From an uncultured Thalassotalea sp. (lineage in GTDB: Bacteria > Pseudomonadota > Gammaproteobacteria > Enterobacterales > Alteromonadaceae), in assembly GCA_947492575.1 (NCBI GenBank), contig CANLNK010000002.1, forward strand, positions 469,304-533,303: DNA of 64,000 nt. Direction: 5' to 3'. A program made the translations under genes and the position numbers. Positions 29,583 through 38,818 of the stretch are shown one piece after another; the first letter of the stretch is position 1; each line of letters opens with the position of its first letter. The notes under the pieces are model-generated. The model searched no databases, was not told where the DNA came from, and saw only the letters and a list, made by a program, of their open reading frames with translations.

Positions 29583-30123
29583 GAGTGTAGCCCTCAGATT
29601 CGATTCGCAAAATTAATGTTTCTTGACCGTTAATTTCGATATCACAGCCGCCCGCACAATCTTCATCCGGTCGTCCCATTTGGTCAAACCCAATAGTAAA
29701 TTCGCTAGCACTGCTTCCGGCGAGCGAAAAACTGACTTGGTGTTTATTATCGACTTGCAATTCCGCAAACCTTGTAAGGTCATCGCTATTACCAAAGCTA
29801 TTTGAGAAGCCGGCGTTCAAAGCACAAGGGTTTTGATCAGGGATACCTAGATGAGTAGAGTCCACCACTATGTTATGACAGCCACCAACAGATTGTTGCA
29901 TCGCCTTGGTTTGGACATTGCGCAGTATCGCAATTGCTTGAGCTCGGTAAGTATATTCTTCATATCCTTGAGTGCCGGTGAAGCGCGGTAAAATAGTCAC
30001 GGCAAGAATACCAATGATGATGATAGTGACAACAAGCTCAATAAGCGTAAAGCCCTGTAAAGCTGTTCTCTGAAATCGACAAAAAGACTGATAAGACCCT
30101 GCTATCACGTACGCAAACCACAA
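29572..30123 (-). CDS. mshC: MSHA minor prepilin MshC
   Basis: A 183-residue prepilin-like protein with leader cleavage before FTLIELVVTIIIIG. No ATG lies ahead of the leader. Possible starts are TTG at 30123 (24-residue leader) or GTG at 30108 (19-residue leader), neither with a clear ribosome-binding site, so the true N-terminus is uncertain. It lies 164 bp downstream of mshA beyond a terminator, so its expression likely depends on read-through. It is the first of the coupled mshC-D-O-P-Q series. Confidence 0.82.
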   Translation of the reverse strand: MWFAYVIAGSYQSFCRFQRTALQGFTLIELVVTIIIIGILAVTILPRFTGTQGYEEYTYRAQAIAILRNVQTKAMQQSVGGCHNIVVDSTHLGIPDQNPCALNAGFSNSFGNSDDLTRFAELQVDNKHQVSFSLAGSSASEFTIGFDQMGRPDEDCAGGCDIEINGQETLILRIESEGYTHAL

Positions 30124-30240
30124 GAAATAGAAAGCTAATGGTTTGAACAGTATACGTTAAGCTTGTCGGAATCCAAAATTGGAGTTGATATTTTAGTTTA
30201 GCTAGTGCTTTGTTTATTCAAAATAAAATCGCAAATATAA

Positions 30241-30268
30241 AAAAAGAGGACATGAGTCCTCTTTTTTT
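30241..30268 (-). terminator. Intrinsic terminator after mshA
   Basis: AGAGGAC (30246-30252 region), loop of about 4 nt and GTCCTCT, with an A-run before and T-run after on both strands. Placed directly after the major pilin gene, it would let mshA mRNA outnumber the minor-pilin message. Confidence 0.85.
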
Positions 30269-30287
30269 ATTTGGTTAAACTAGAGAC

Positions 30288-30803
30288 TTACTGACAGTCA
30301 ACCACTTCAATCGTTGGCGTACCGCCAACTGCTGCAGCTTCAGTGTAGTAAGCAAAACAGTTATTCGTGTTAGAACCTGTCAGTGATGTTGGCTCAGATC
30401 CGCCTGTCGGGTAAATAACGACACTGCCAGAAACAGCATCATCAGCCGTAGTGAACTCATTAGCGTCCAGTTCTAGGAAGTTAGCTGTCCAAACTGCACC
30501 ACTGCCGGTATCAGAGCGTGGATAACCAAATGAAATTTCTACGTCAGTACCATTTACATTAACCGTTGGAGGCGTACCAGCATCACCATCAGTATCTTGG
30601 TTGCCTTCTATTAACGACTTGCTATAAACCAAAGTCGCTGCACTTTGCATTGAAGCCTTAACCGCATTTAGCGTTGCTGTACGAGCATCGTCCTGTAAAT
30701 TGATAAATTTAGGTGCCGCTGTAGCAGCTAAAATACCTAAAATAACAATGACTACGACTAGTTCAATTAAGGTAAAACCACTATTTTTATTTAACATTTT
30801 CAT
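30288..30803 (-). CDS. mshA: MSHA major pilin MshA
   Basis: The structural subunit of the mannose-sensitive haemagglutinin pilus, 171 residues. A short leader (MKMLNKNSG) is cleaved before FTLIELVVVIVILGILAATA, whose Glu5 is conserved. Two cysteines near the C-terminus (NNCFAYY and VVDCQ end) would form the D-region disulfide loop. The gene sits 24 bp behind mshB and ahead of a terminator, which fits high expression of a major pilin. The variable domain between is unlike the conserved helix. Confidence 0.93.
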   Translation of the reverse strand: MKMLNKNSGFTLIELVVVIVILGILAATAAPKFINLQDDARTATLNAVKASMQSAATLVYSKSLIEGNQDTDGDAGTPPTVNVNGTDVEISFGYPRSDTGSGAVWTANFLELDANEFTTADDAVSGSVVIYPTGGSEPTSLTGSNTNNCFAYYTEAAAVGGTPTIEVVDCQ

Positions 30804-30827
30804 AATACCACTCTTAAAAGTACTAAA

Positions 30828-31445
30828 TTAATTATTGATATAAACCACTACTGAGCTGTTTGATGGATCATAAGTGAATAAGTTGCCTGTTGACGTTGCA
30901 GCGGCCGAGGTTGGCGCTACAAAATCACCATTTGAATCTTTTGCTAAAGACTCTTTTAAATAATATGCACAAATTGCATTACCCGCATTTCCATCGCCTG
31001 CAATACTAGTGACAAAATAATCAGAAGAGCTGTTGCTGTTTAAGTTCGCAATAGTAGACTCCACCACGGGTGGTTGCTGCAAAATATTCTGCCAAATCTC
31101 TACACAATTGTTTACATCGAAACCACCGCCCAAACCAGCACCGTCTGTTAACCCTGTCACATAACCAGGGCGAACGTTAGTTGCTTCTGTGGTAAGCACT
31201 AAGTCGACGCCATCGTAATTGACAGAGTTTTGACCTGAAGAATTTTCTGGTCGACCTTCTGCTTCCCACTGTGCTCGCACTAATGAAACAGCAGTTGCGT
31301 AGCCACCAGCCATGCCTTCAATGTTTGCTTGCTTAGCTTGATCAGTTAAATCTAAAAACTTAGGGATCGCTGTTACGGCCAAAAAGCCAAGAATAACAAC
31401 AACGATAACCAGCTCAATTAAAGTAAAGCCTTTTTGTAGTCTCAT
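30828..31445 (-). CDS. mshB: MSHA prepilin MshB
   Basis: A 205-residue pilin-like protein, first gene of the structural operon. The leader MRLQKG is cleaved before FTLIELVIVVVILGFLA. The ATG at 31445 is preferred over an in-frame TTG at 31469 because ACAGGTG sits 5 nt ahead of it. Two cysteines (NNCVEIW and AICAYY) fit a pilin disulfide. A sigma70-type promoter lies about 45 bp upstream. Confidence 0.9.
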   Translation of the reverse strand: MRLQKGFTLIELVIVVVILGFLAVTAIPKFLDLTDQAKQANIEGMAGGYATAVSLVRAQWEAEGRPENSSGQNSVNYDGVDLVLTTEATNVRPGYVTGLTDGAGLGGGFDVNNCVEIWQNILQQPPVVESTIANLNSNSSSDYFVTSIAGDGNAGNAICAYYLKESLAKDSNGDFVAPTSAAATSTGNLFTYDPSNSSVVVYINN

Positions 31446-31490
31446 GGGCACACCTGTTCTAATTCGCAATTAAACCCATTCTAGCAGTGA

Positions 31491-31518
31491 ATTATCAGTT
31501 AAGTCACTGACTTTTCAA
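31491..31518 (-). promoter_or_regulatory. Predicted promoter of the mshBACDOPQ operon
   Basis: -35 TTGAAA (31518-31513), 16-bp spacer, -10 GATAAT (31496-31491). A 6-bp inverted repeat CAGTGA/TCACTG (31485-31490 and 31504-31509) straddles the -10 and spacer, a likely operator. Two MSHA operons, secretory and structural, are known in Vibrio cholerae. Confidence 0.55.
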
Positions 31519-31558
31519 TTAAGTTTAAATCATCGAGAGACAAACTTGGAGCGTATCA

Positions 31559-32050
31559 CTATTTATTGGCAACAACCTTGCCAGAGAGCAATAAATAATC
31601 AAAGAAAATATGCTCATTTAACGCATAGCGACAGCTGTGCGTTTGTGAAGTAACGTCCAAATTTTCCTCTCCAGCAACAATTTTAGCCACCACCCCAACG
31701 GGTTGGTTCATAAATGTTAACTGGATGTCGAGTACACTCTGCCATATTGCCTGGCAAGTCTCTCCGGTTACCCAGCCAAATTCGTTTACAATCACAGTCG
31801 ATTGTCGACCTGAGACTTCCTTAAGAACCAAGCGACTAGGTCTTCCATCCATCATCCATTGACCACGAATCACCTGAACTTGGCTGGCAAAATTATTAGC
31901 TAGCGCATTAAAGCCTGCATCGTTAATTTCCTCTTCCTGCTCGAAGAAAGCACTAATAAAACTAGCCATCAATAGCCCTAAAACAATGACAATAACTAAT
32001 AGTTCCGTCATTGACTTATCTCGACCTATCGCCTTCGCTTGAACATCCAT
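31559..32050 (-). CDS. mshF: MSHA biogenesis protein MshF
   Basis: A 163-residue single-pass membrane protein. The hydrophobic helix LLVIVIVLGLLMASFISAFF lies near residues 17-36, followed by a globular domain with two cysteines. It is of pilin-like size but has no prepilin leader; its function is poorly defined. The ATG at 32050 overlaps the mshG stop (TAATG), making this start far better than the longer frame to 32083. It is last in the secretory operon. Confidence 0.8.
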   Translation of the reverse strand: MDVQAKAIGRDKSMTELLVIVIVLGLLMASFISAFFEQEEEINDAGFNALANNFASQVQVIRGQWMMDGRPSRLVLKEVSGRQSTVIVNEFGWVTGETCQAIWQSVLDIQLTFMNQPVGVVAKIVAGEENLDVTSQTHSCRYALNEHIFFDYLLLSGKVVANK

Positions 32051-33285
32051 TATTTGCCTTGGAATGCCGATGCCATATCCCACATTGGGGTAAAAATACC
32101 TAACGCTAGCACTAATACCATCGCCGCTACCACAACCAATAAAATAGGCTCAATGCGCGCGGTTAATGTACTTAAATCATAGTCGACTTCTCGCTCGTAG
32201 TAATCTCCAACTTCTTCTAGCAGTTCATCTACGCGCCCTGTCTCTTCACCAACTGCCACCATTTGTAGCACGAGAGGAGTAAAAAGTTCGCTACTAATTG
32301 CAGTTCGAAGTAAGCTCTCACCACTTTCAATACCTTGCCGCATGCCTACAATTTTTTCGCGCATGAAATCATTGTCAACTGCATCTGACACTAGGCTTAA
32401 GCCTGATGTCATCGGCACACCGGCCTTTAATACAATGGCAAAACTATGAGTGAATCGAGATAAAATAGAACGTTCAATAATACTGCCTACAACTGGTAAT
32501 TTGAGTTTGCGTTTATCCCAAAAGTAACGACCAGCTGGTGTTTTGACGTAATAGCGAATGCCAAAAATAATGCCGACTAGCGCCACCAGCATATGCGGCC
32601 AATAATTCATGAAAAATTCTGAACTAGCGATGAGCACTTTAGTCGCAAGCGGCAAATCGGCTCCAAGCTTAGAGAACATATTGGCAAAGGTAGGAATGAC
32701 AAAAATGTTAAGAATAACAATGGCGACTAAAATAGCGGTGATGACGAAACTAGGGTAACGCAACGCCGACTTGATGCGTTTGCGGGTTTCTTGTTCACGC
32801 TCAAAATAGCTGGCTAATTTGGCAAATGCACCGTCAAGTTGACCGGTGTTCTCCCCCACATGAACGATAGAAATGAATAGTGAAGAAAAGACTTTAGGGT
32901 GCTGGTTAAGTGCTGACGAAAGAGCATAGCCACCTTCCAAGTGACTGCCAACTTCGCTCAAAACTTCTCTCAGCTTTTGAGACGATGTTGATTCTGCTAA
33001 GCCGTTAATTGCGCGAAGAATTGGAACACCAGAGCGCATCAATGCGTGCATCTGGCGACATAATACAATTAAATCATCCAGTGAGACTTGGTTGAATCCT
33101 AGCAGCTCACCAATATCAATATTCGCAGCACTCTTCTCTCCACCTTTCTTTGACTCTTCAATAGCCACGGGGATAATTTGTTTGCGAGACAATTGCTCAG
33201 CGACAAGCGCTGCACTTGACGCTTCAAGGGAGCCGGTTACTTGCTCACCTTTGTTATTGCGCCCCTTGTAGGTAAAAACCGCCAT
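32050..33285 (-). CDS. mshG: MSHA inner-membrane platform protein MshG (GspF/PilC family)
   Basis: The polytopic core protein of the pilus assembly platform, 411 residues. It holds two tandem T2SS-F domains (about 70-190 and 270-395), with CRQMHALMRSGVPILRA and the matching VLKAGVPMTSGLSLV, and three hydrophobic segments. It transmits work from the MshE ATPase to pilin polymerisation. The ATG at 33285 is taken in preference to an adjacent TTG at 33288. It starts 3-6 bp after mshE. Confidence 0.93.
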   Translation of the reverse strand: MAVFTYKGRNNKGEQVTGSLEASSAALVAEQLSRKQIIPVAIEESKKGGEKSAANIDIGELLGFNQVSLDDLIVLCRQMHALMRSGVPILRAINGLAESTSSQKLREVLSEVGSHLEGGYALSSALNQHPKVFSSLFISIVHVGENTGQLDGAFAKLASYFEREQETRKRIKSALRYPSFVITAILVAIVILNIFVIPTFANMFSKLGADLPLATKVLIASSEFFMNYWPHMLVALVGIIFGIRYYVKTPAGRYFWDKRKLKLPVVGSIIERSILSRFTHSFAIVLKAGVPMTSGLSLVSDAVDNDFMREKIVGMRQGIESGESLLRTAISSELFTPLVLQMVAVGEETGRVDELLEEVGDYYEREVDYDLSTLTARIEPILLVVVAAMVLVLALGIFTPMWDMASAFQGK

Positions 33286-33288
33286 CAA

Positions 33289-35001
33289 TTAGCTCGCCAC
33301 ATCAACCGTTTCAACTAACCTTAGCACTTCTTCAACTGAGGTAATACCGTCTTTAGCGTAATCAAATGCTGCTTTTGCTAACGGTTTGAAAGTCGGATTA
33401 GCTTTAGCTAACTCAGTAAATGCTTCCGTATCATCACGTTTCAATGCCGCCATCATGGGTTCATTCATTTCTAACAGTTCAAAAACACCTATTCGCCCCT
33501 TGTAGCCTGTATAACCACAAGACTGGCAACCTTTCCCCATCTTAAATGGAATGGTACTGGTATCTAATCCCGTTAAATTATTAAGCCACATACTTTCTTG
33601 TGCATCTGGGTGATAGTCTTGGGTGCAACTATCACATACACGTCGAACAAGACGCTGAGCGACCACGGCACGGAGCGAACTACCAACGAGGAAACCGGCA
33701 GCCCCCATATCTATCAAACGCAACGCACTGGTTATCGCATCATTGGTATGCAGCGTAGACAATACTAAGTGACCTGTTAACGCGCCTCGCAACCCTATCT
33801 CAACTGTTTCATGGTCGCGCATCTCACCGACCATAATAATATCGGGATCCTGACGTAACGCGGTTCTTAAAACACTTGAGAAGGTTAAATCAATTTTACT
33901 GTTGACCTGAACTTGGTTGATACGAGGTAACCTATATTCGACCGGATCTTCAGCGGTAATAATTTTCTTAGAGGCTTTATTAAGTTCACTCAAGGCTGCA
34001 TAAAGAGTGGTTGTTTTACCGCTACCTGTCGGCCCAGTTACCAAAACCATTCCGTGAGGACGCGTAATTTGGTGGCGAAGACGAGAAACTAAATCTGCTG
34101 GCATACCGGTTTCGTCAAAAGATAACAGACCTGCCGATTGGTCAAGCAAACGCATAACCACAGATTCACCATATTGGACAGGCATGGTCGACATACGCAC
34201 ATCTACACTGTGCCCTTTAATTTGTAGGTTAAAGCGGCCATCTTGCGGTAAACGCTTTTCAGAAATATCTAGGCCAGCCATTAATTTCAGGCGAAGTACA
34301 AGCGCGGATGCTATCTTGTTTTCATTTAAGATATTTTCTTGTAATACGCCGTCAATACGCTGCCTGATACGCAGCTGCTTTTCATCTGGTTCAATATGAA
34401 TATCAGAAGCGCGCATCTGTACTGCATCTTCAAACACTGATTGCAATAATTTACCAACAGTTGCATCACCACCATCATCAAATGTTGCAGAGATATCAAA
34501 ATCAGATGTTTGCTCATATTCTTGTTCGAGCTGGCTTGCAAAAGATTCAATTTCAGCGGTACGGCGATACAGGCTGTCAAAAGCTTCAAATAGCTGCGAC
34601 TCCATGACAACCGCAATCTCGATGCGCTTAGGCGCCAACATTTGCTCTAATTGATCAAGGCCGCTTAGGTCAGCAGGATCACTCATACCAACAAGTACGC
34701 TTTGGCCCTTATCTTCCATGACCAAGGCACGAAGACGGCGAGCATGCACCTCTGGTAGCAAGTTGGCGACTTCACCTGGCACACGTAATTGACTGATATC
34801 CATAAAGGGTACATCCAGCTGCTGAGCAAGGAATTCTAAGAGCTGACGTTCACTGATGTAACCTAACTCGATAAGCACATCACCGAGCTTTCTACCTGAT
34901 GTTTTTTGGCTGCTTAGCGCCTGCATAAGCTGGTCGTTGCTGATAATATTTTCGTGTACCAGCAAATCACCAAGGCGCATTTTTAACTTAGGTGCCGCCA
35001 T
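33289..35001 (-). CDS. mshE: MSHA assembly ATPase MshE with c-di-GMP-binding domain
   Basis: A hexameric GspE-family motor of 570 residues that drives pilus extension. The N-terminal MshEN domain shows both 24-residue c-di-GMP motifs: R9-Q32 beginning RLGDLLVHENIIS and K38-Q61 beginning KLGDVLIELGYIS, each with RLG/KLG, spaced Leu residues and the closing Gln. The ATPase has Walker A GPTGSGKTT (K329), Asp box and Walker B RQDPDIIMVGEMRD, His box TGHLVLSTLHTND, and a four-Cys zinc element (CDSC and CQSC). AGGAG precedes the start. Pilus output should therefore respond directly to c-di-GMP, as shown for Vibrio MshE. Confidence 0.95.
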   Translation of the reverse strand: MAAPKLKMRLGDLLVHENIISNDQLMQALSSQKTSGRKLGDVLIELGYISERQLLEFLAQQLDVPFMDISQLRVPGEVANLLPEVHARRLRALVMEDKGQSVLVGMSDPADLSGLDQLEQMLAPKRIEIAVVMESQLFEAFDSLYRRTAEIESFASQLEQEYEQTSDFDISATFDDGGDATVGKLLQSVFEDAVQMRASDIHIEPDEKQLRIRQRIDGVLQENILNENKIASALVLRLKLMAGLDISEKRLPQDGRFNLQIKGHSVDVRMSTMPVQYGESVVMRLLDQSAGLLSFDETGMPADLVSRLRHQITRPHGMVLVTGPTGSGKTTTLYAALSELNKASKKIITAEDPVEYRLPRINQVQVNSKIDLTFSSVLRTALRQDPDIIMVGEMRDHETVEIGLRGALTGHLVLSTLHTNDAITSALRLIDMGAAGFLVGSSLRAVVAQRLVRRVCDSCTQDYHPDAQESMWLNNLTGLDTSTIPFKMGKGCQSCGYTGYKGRIGVFELLEMNEPMMAALKRDDTEAFTELAKANPTFKPLAKAAFDYAKDGITSVEEVLRLVETVDVAS

Positions 35002-35005
35002 AATC

Positions 35006-36202
35006 TTAGTCTCCTAACTCTGCCATACGTTGCTGGGCAAACTGTCTACTTTGTGGGGAAATATCACCTAACGCAATCGCTTCACGATAAGCTTTAACGG
35101 CTTCACCAAACTGGCTATTGCGATCTAGCGCGATCGCAAGTCCCAGGTACCACTTCCCTTTTGAGGGTTGCAATAGCACTAATTGACGATAAGCGTTGAT
35201 GGATGCAGAGAGTTCTCCAACTTGCTGCGAAGCCTGCGCAAGCAATAATTGATATTCGATTTGAGGATGCATTGGCAATGCTATAAGAGACTGGTAAGCG
35301 CCTTGTGTATTGTTTTGTTGTAACAATATTTTCGCTTTCATCAAACGAAAGTCGGCAAAATCAGGCATTGCTGCAACCCCCTGATTCAGAACATTCAATG
35401 CGCCTTGAAGCTGACCTTGCGCAAACCATAATGCAGCAAGTTGCTTCCTCGCCTCTGTATTCATTGGTGTTAACAGCACAACATCTTGAAGTAATTGCTC
35501 CGCTTTTTGGCCTTCTCCTTCCATCATCGCTTTATCCACTTGCGACATTTTCTGTGCCGCCAACTGCTCTGGCGAAAGTTGTTTGCGAGCGATAGATAAC
35601 GAAGGCTTGCTCTCGGCCTTTGACGACTCTATCGAGGCGCTAGGTGTTGGAGTCTCGGCGACTGGCTTATCCGTAACATTGTTTACGATAGGTTGTTTAG
35701 GCGTTGTGATTATGTTTGTTTCGACAAAAGTTGATTCCACATCACCCACTACTTCGCCAATAGATTCAGCCAAGTTTGATTCAGGCTCATTTAACATCGT
35801 TTTTTGAGAGGTAACACGCTCTGGCGAATTTACTGTAGCAGCGCTTGCTTGAACTTGCGCTTGCTTACTTGTTTCTTGCTTGCTCGATTCCTTTTTTATT
35901 GGTACTTGACCATTTGCTGCCTGACTAGCTGATGAGTTGTTATTAACCGCTGTTGCTGTGACATCACCTTGGCTAGCAGATTGCTTAACGTCTTTTTGAT
36001 TTAATTGAAGCTTTTGATTTTCAAGATAAAGCCATACTGCACCAGCGATAAGCATCGAAAGTACGACTGAGGCCAACACAATAACAATACTCGATGTACT
36101 TTTCGCTGGCTGATTAACAATAATCGGGGTTCCAGCAGGTACTTCACTGGCTGGCTGGTTGCGTTCTTCTAAGTCTTTTAGCATTTGATTAATGACGCTC
36201 AT
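35006..36202 (-). CDS. mshN: MSHA biogenesis protein MshN (TPR)
   Basis: A 398-residue bitopic inner-membrane protein. The N-terminus MSVINQMLKDLEER is the MshN/GspB-like cytoplasmic motif. A TM helix (about 41-60) is followed by a long Ser/Gln/Thr-rich linker and C-terminal TPR repeats (about 215-395). It probably bridges platform and secretin together with MshM. The ATG at 36202 is chosen because GGGAGGT precedes it and it overlaps the mshM stop (ATGA). The longer frame to 36226 lies in mshM. Confidence 0.85.
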   Translation of the reverse strand: MSVINQMLKDLEERNQPASEVPAGTPIIVNQPAKSTSSIVIVLASVVLSMLIAGAVWLYLENQKLQLNQKDVKQSASQGDVTATAVNNNSSASQAANGQVPIKKESSKQETSKQAQVQASAATVNSPERVTSQKTMLNEPESNLAESIGEVVGDVESTFVETNIITTPKQPIVNNVTDKPVAETPTPSASIESSKAESKPSLSIARKQLSPEQLAAQKMSQVDKAMMEGEGQKAEQLLQDVVLLTPMNTEARKQLAALWFAQGQLQGALNVLNQGVAAMPDFADFRLMKAKILLQQNNTQGAYQSLIALPMHPQIEYQLLLAQASQQVGELSASINAYRQLVLLQPSKGKWYLGLAIALDRNSQFGEAVKAYREAIALGDISPQSRQFAQQRMAELGD

Positions 36203-37113
36203 GTCGGACCTCCCGATTGCAACCAAACATAGGCCGTGGCAATGATAACGAGTAATACTGCAATTCCCGCCGAGGTCAGCATAGCGGAAGATATATTGAT
36301 GGTAGCCGTATCTTCAGTGTCTTTTGCCGCCATATTAAGGTGTTTATTCGTAAGCATATACTCGCCTTCGCCATAACCTAACATCATCATTTTGTGGCAT
36401 AACACATTAACCAAACGTGGAATACCCTTGCTAATTCTTGTCAATCGTTTACATACCTTGGCAGGAAACAGTGCTGCTCCCTTATAACCTGCTACGCTGA
36501 GTCGGTGTTGAATGTAGCTTTCAACCTCACTAGACGTCATGGGGCGTAGTTTGTAAGAAAAGGTAATACGCTGTCGAAGTTGGCGAAATTTGTCATTTGC
36601 TAAACGCTGATCGAGCTCAGGTTGCGCAAACATAACAACTTGCAATAACTTACGGCTTTCTGTTTCAAGATTGGTAAACAAGCGCAACGCCTCTAAGCTT
36701 TCTTCAGGTAATGCCTGTGCTTCATCAACAATGAGTACTACAGAGTGTCCTTGGCCATGCAGTTCTAATAAGCGTGATTGAATGCGCTGTGTCAGCAGTT
36801 GATTCGACATACGCTGTGCTTGTTTTACACCAAGCTCCAGCGCTACAGCACGACGCAGCTCATCGGGGTTTAAATACGGATTGGGAATATATGCAGTAAC
36901 AAAGTGTTCAGGAATATCATTAAGTAACTTTCGGCAAAGAAGTGTTTTACCAGTACCTACTTCACCGACAACTTTTAAAAAACCTTCGCCAGTTTTCAAA
37001 GCAGTAAGCAGTACAGCAAGCGCTTCATTATGAGGCGCTAGCCCTAAGTAAAAACTTGTATTTGGGGTCAAAGTGAAAGGTAACTCTCTTAATCCAAAAT
37101 GATACAAGTACAT
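36199..37113 (-). CDS. mshM: MSHA biogenesis ATPase MshM (ExeA/GspA-like)
   Basis: A 304-residue AAA+ protein. Walker A GEVGTGKT has K56, Walker B is VVLIVDEAQAL (D130/E131), and sensor and arginine-finger regions follow. A C-terminal TM helix (about 280-297) anchors it to the inner membrane with the ATPase in the cytoplasm. Like ExeA, it is expected to couple ATP use to insertion or localisation of the secretin through peptidoglycan with MshN. No good ribosome-binding site is visible before the ATG. Confidence 0.9.
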   Translation of the reverse strand: MYLYHFGLRELPFTLTPNTSFYLGLAPHNEALAVLLTALKTGEGFLKVVGEVGTGKTLLCRKLLNDIPEHFVTAYIPNPYLNPDELRRAVALELGVKQAQRMSNQLLTQRIQSRLLELHGQGHSVVLIVDEAQALPEESLEALRLFTNLETESRKLLQVVMFAQPELDQRLANDKFRQLRQRITFSYKLRPMTSSEVESYIQHRLSVAGYKGAALFPAKVCKRLTRISKGIPRLVNVLCHKMMMLGYGEGEYMLTNKHLNMAAKDTEDTATINISSAMLTSAGIAVLLVIIATAYVWLQSGGPT

Positions 37114-37145
37114 AATATTGTTGCTGCTCGCGCCGAACTCTGCGG

Positions 37146-38807
37146 CTACTCAGCTTCAGGGAACCACTGTTTCAACAAAGAGCGCGCTTCTTGCAGTTGA
37201 TCTTTCCAAGTGTCCTGGCCGATTACTGTCGGTTTTAACATGATCACTAACTCTTTTTTCACAGTCCCTTTGCTTTTGTTTTTAAACAAGTTGCCCACTA
37301 GTGGAATATCTCCTAGCAGCGGTGTTTTGGATTCTTGATCAATTTTTCTCGTTTCGATTAAACCACCAATAACCACTATTTCCTCTGACTGAGCGCGGAT
37401 AATCGTATCTGACTCTCGTACACTGCTTTGTGCAAGCGGTAAAGAGTACTCGTCACTACCGATGGTAATCACCTTCGTTTGCTCGTCTGTTGTTGTTACT
37501 GACGGGTGAACATGAAGAATCACCTCGCCGTTTCCATCAATTTGAGGGGTAACATCTAATGCAATACCTGAGAAAAATGGTGTTAACTCTACTTCTGGTG
37601 TCGTTGTTGTTGCAGTGCCCGTAGTAGTTGTGCTTGAAACTTCGGTAACAAAGTATTCATCTTCACCAACTTTAATAACCGCTTTTTGGTTGTTTGATGC
37701 CGTTATTCTCGGACTTGAAAGTACCTGCACATTACCTTGTGTTTGCAATAGTGAAATAACGCCTGAGAAGTCAGCATTAACGAAACTTAATGCTGATACG
37801 CCACCAATTGTTGCTGAGATTGTATTGCCCGCCAGCGCCATATTGGTGCCGAAAGAGAGATCTGTACTACCAATATGACCAAGTACTTCATCCCAACGCA
37901 CCCCTTGCTGGTAATCATCACTTAAGGTAACTTCTAATATCTTGGCTTCGATAATCACCTGGCGACGCAAATGTTCTTGCGTGTTGTTGACAAATGTCTT
38001 CACCGCTTTGATTTCTGACGGTAGCGCTTTAATGGTAACCAAGCCTGCTTGTGGCGACACAATTACCGATCGACCATCTTCATTACCAACTAACGTTGTT
38101 AACGTATCTTCTAGCTCTTGCCAAAAGTCTGATTCGTTACTGGTATAAATATTAACGCCGCTATTGGTGTTTTGATTGTTACCATAGCCATTATTATTGC
38201 TGCCGCTATTGTTGTTACTATTATTATTGCTATTGCTGTTATTGCCGTTTCCGCTATTAGGATCGTTTTCAGAAACGCCGCCAGAGTTAATCTGCGTAGA
38301 AGACGTACCGTAACGTTTTAAAAATAGATAATTTAGCGCGATGGTCTCAGTGCGCATCCCTGATGGGTATACCTGAATAACAGAGCCCGTTTCTTTTATG
38401 TCAAAACCGTACAAGTCTTGCAAAACATCCAACGCTTCTTCAATGGTTACATCTTTTAAGTTGAGTGAAATACTGCCTGCTACATCAGGGTGAACAGCTA
38501 CGCTGTAGGGAGAGTCTTCGACAATAGCGGCAAAAAACGCTTTCGCATCAACATCAACAGCTGCAATGTCTAACCGCTTTTCCATTAATAAAGTTTGTTT
38601 GGCACTAGCAAACGTTTGCTGCATCAACTCTTGTTGAACAACATCTGGCACGGCAGTAAGAGGCCTCGGGGCGCCTGATTGAGTCTGGTCTTCAATAGCT
38701 TGGTCAAGCGCTTGATTTACGAAGGTTGGCTTGTCTGGCACCGTAGTACAGCCTGAAAGCACAACCATTGCGCTAGCTAAAAAGAGACTTATTTGAGACT
38801 TTTTCAT
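37146..38807 (-). CDS. mshL: MSHA outer-membrane secretin MshL
   Basis: The outer-membrane pore of the pilus machine, 553 residues and a lipoprotein: the signal peptide ends LSGC (Cys20). It has N-domains (about 70-150), then secretin homology with VQVLSSPRITASNNQKA and the closing PLLGDIPLVGNLFKNKS. Residues about 180-213 form an Asn/Ser/Gly-rich low-complexity insert, with about half the positions Asn, between N-domain and secretin core; this is unusual in length. It is the most conserved member of the secretory operon. Confidence 0.94.
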   Translation of the reverse strand: MKKSQISLFLASAMVVLSGCTTVPDKPTFVNQALDQAIEDQTQSGAPRPLTAVPDVVQQELMQQTFASAKQTLLMEKRLDIAAVDVDAKAFFAAIVEDSPYSVAVHPDVAGSISLNLKDVTIEEALDVLQDLYGFDIKETGSVIQVYPSGMRTETIALNYLFLKRYGTSSTQINSGGVSENDPNSGNGNNSNSNNNSNNNSGSNNNGYGNNQNTNSGVNIYTSNESDFWQELEDTLTTLVGNEDGRSVIVSPQAGLVTIKALPSEIKAVKTFVNNTQEHLRRQVIIEAKILEVTLSDDYQQGVRWDEVLGHIGSTDLSFGTNMALAGNTISATIGGVSALSFVNADFSGVISLLQTQGNVQVLSSPRITASNNQKAVIKVGEDEYFVTEVSSTTTTGTATTTTPEVELTPFFSGIALDVTPQIDGNGEVILHVHPSVTTTDEQTKVITIGSDEYSLPLAQSSVRESDTIIRAQSEEIVVIGGLIETRKIDQESKTPLLGDIPLVGNLFKNKSKGTVKKELVIMLKPTVIGQDTWKDQLQEARSLLKQWFPEAE

Positions 38808-38818
38808 ACCAATTTCTT

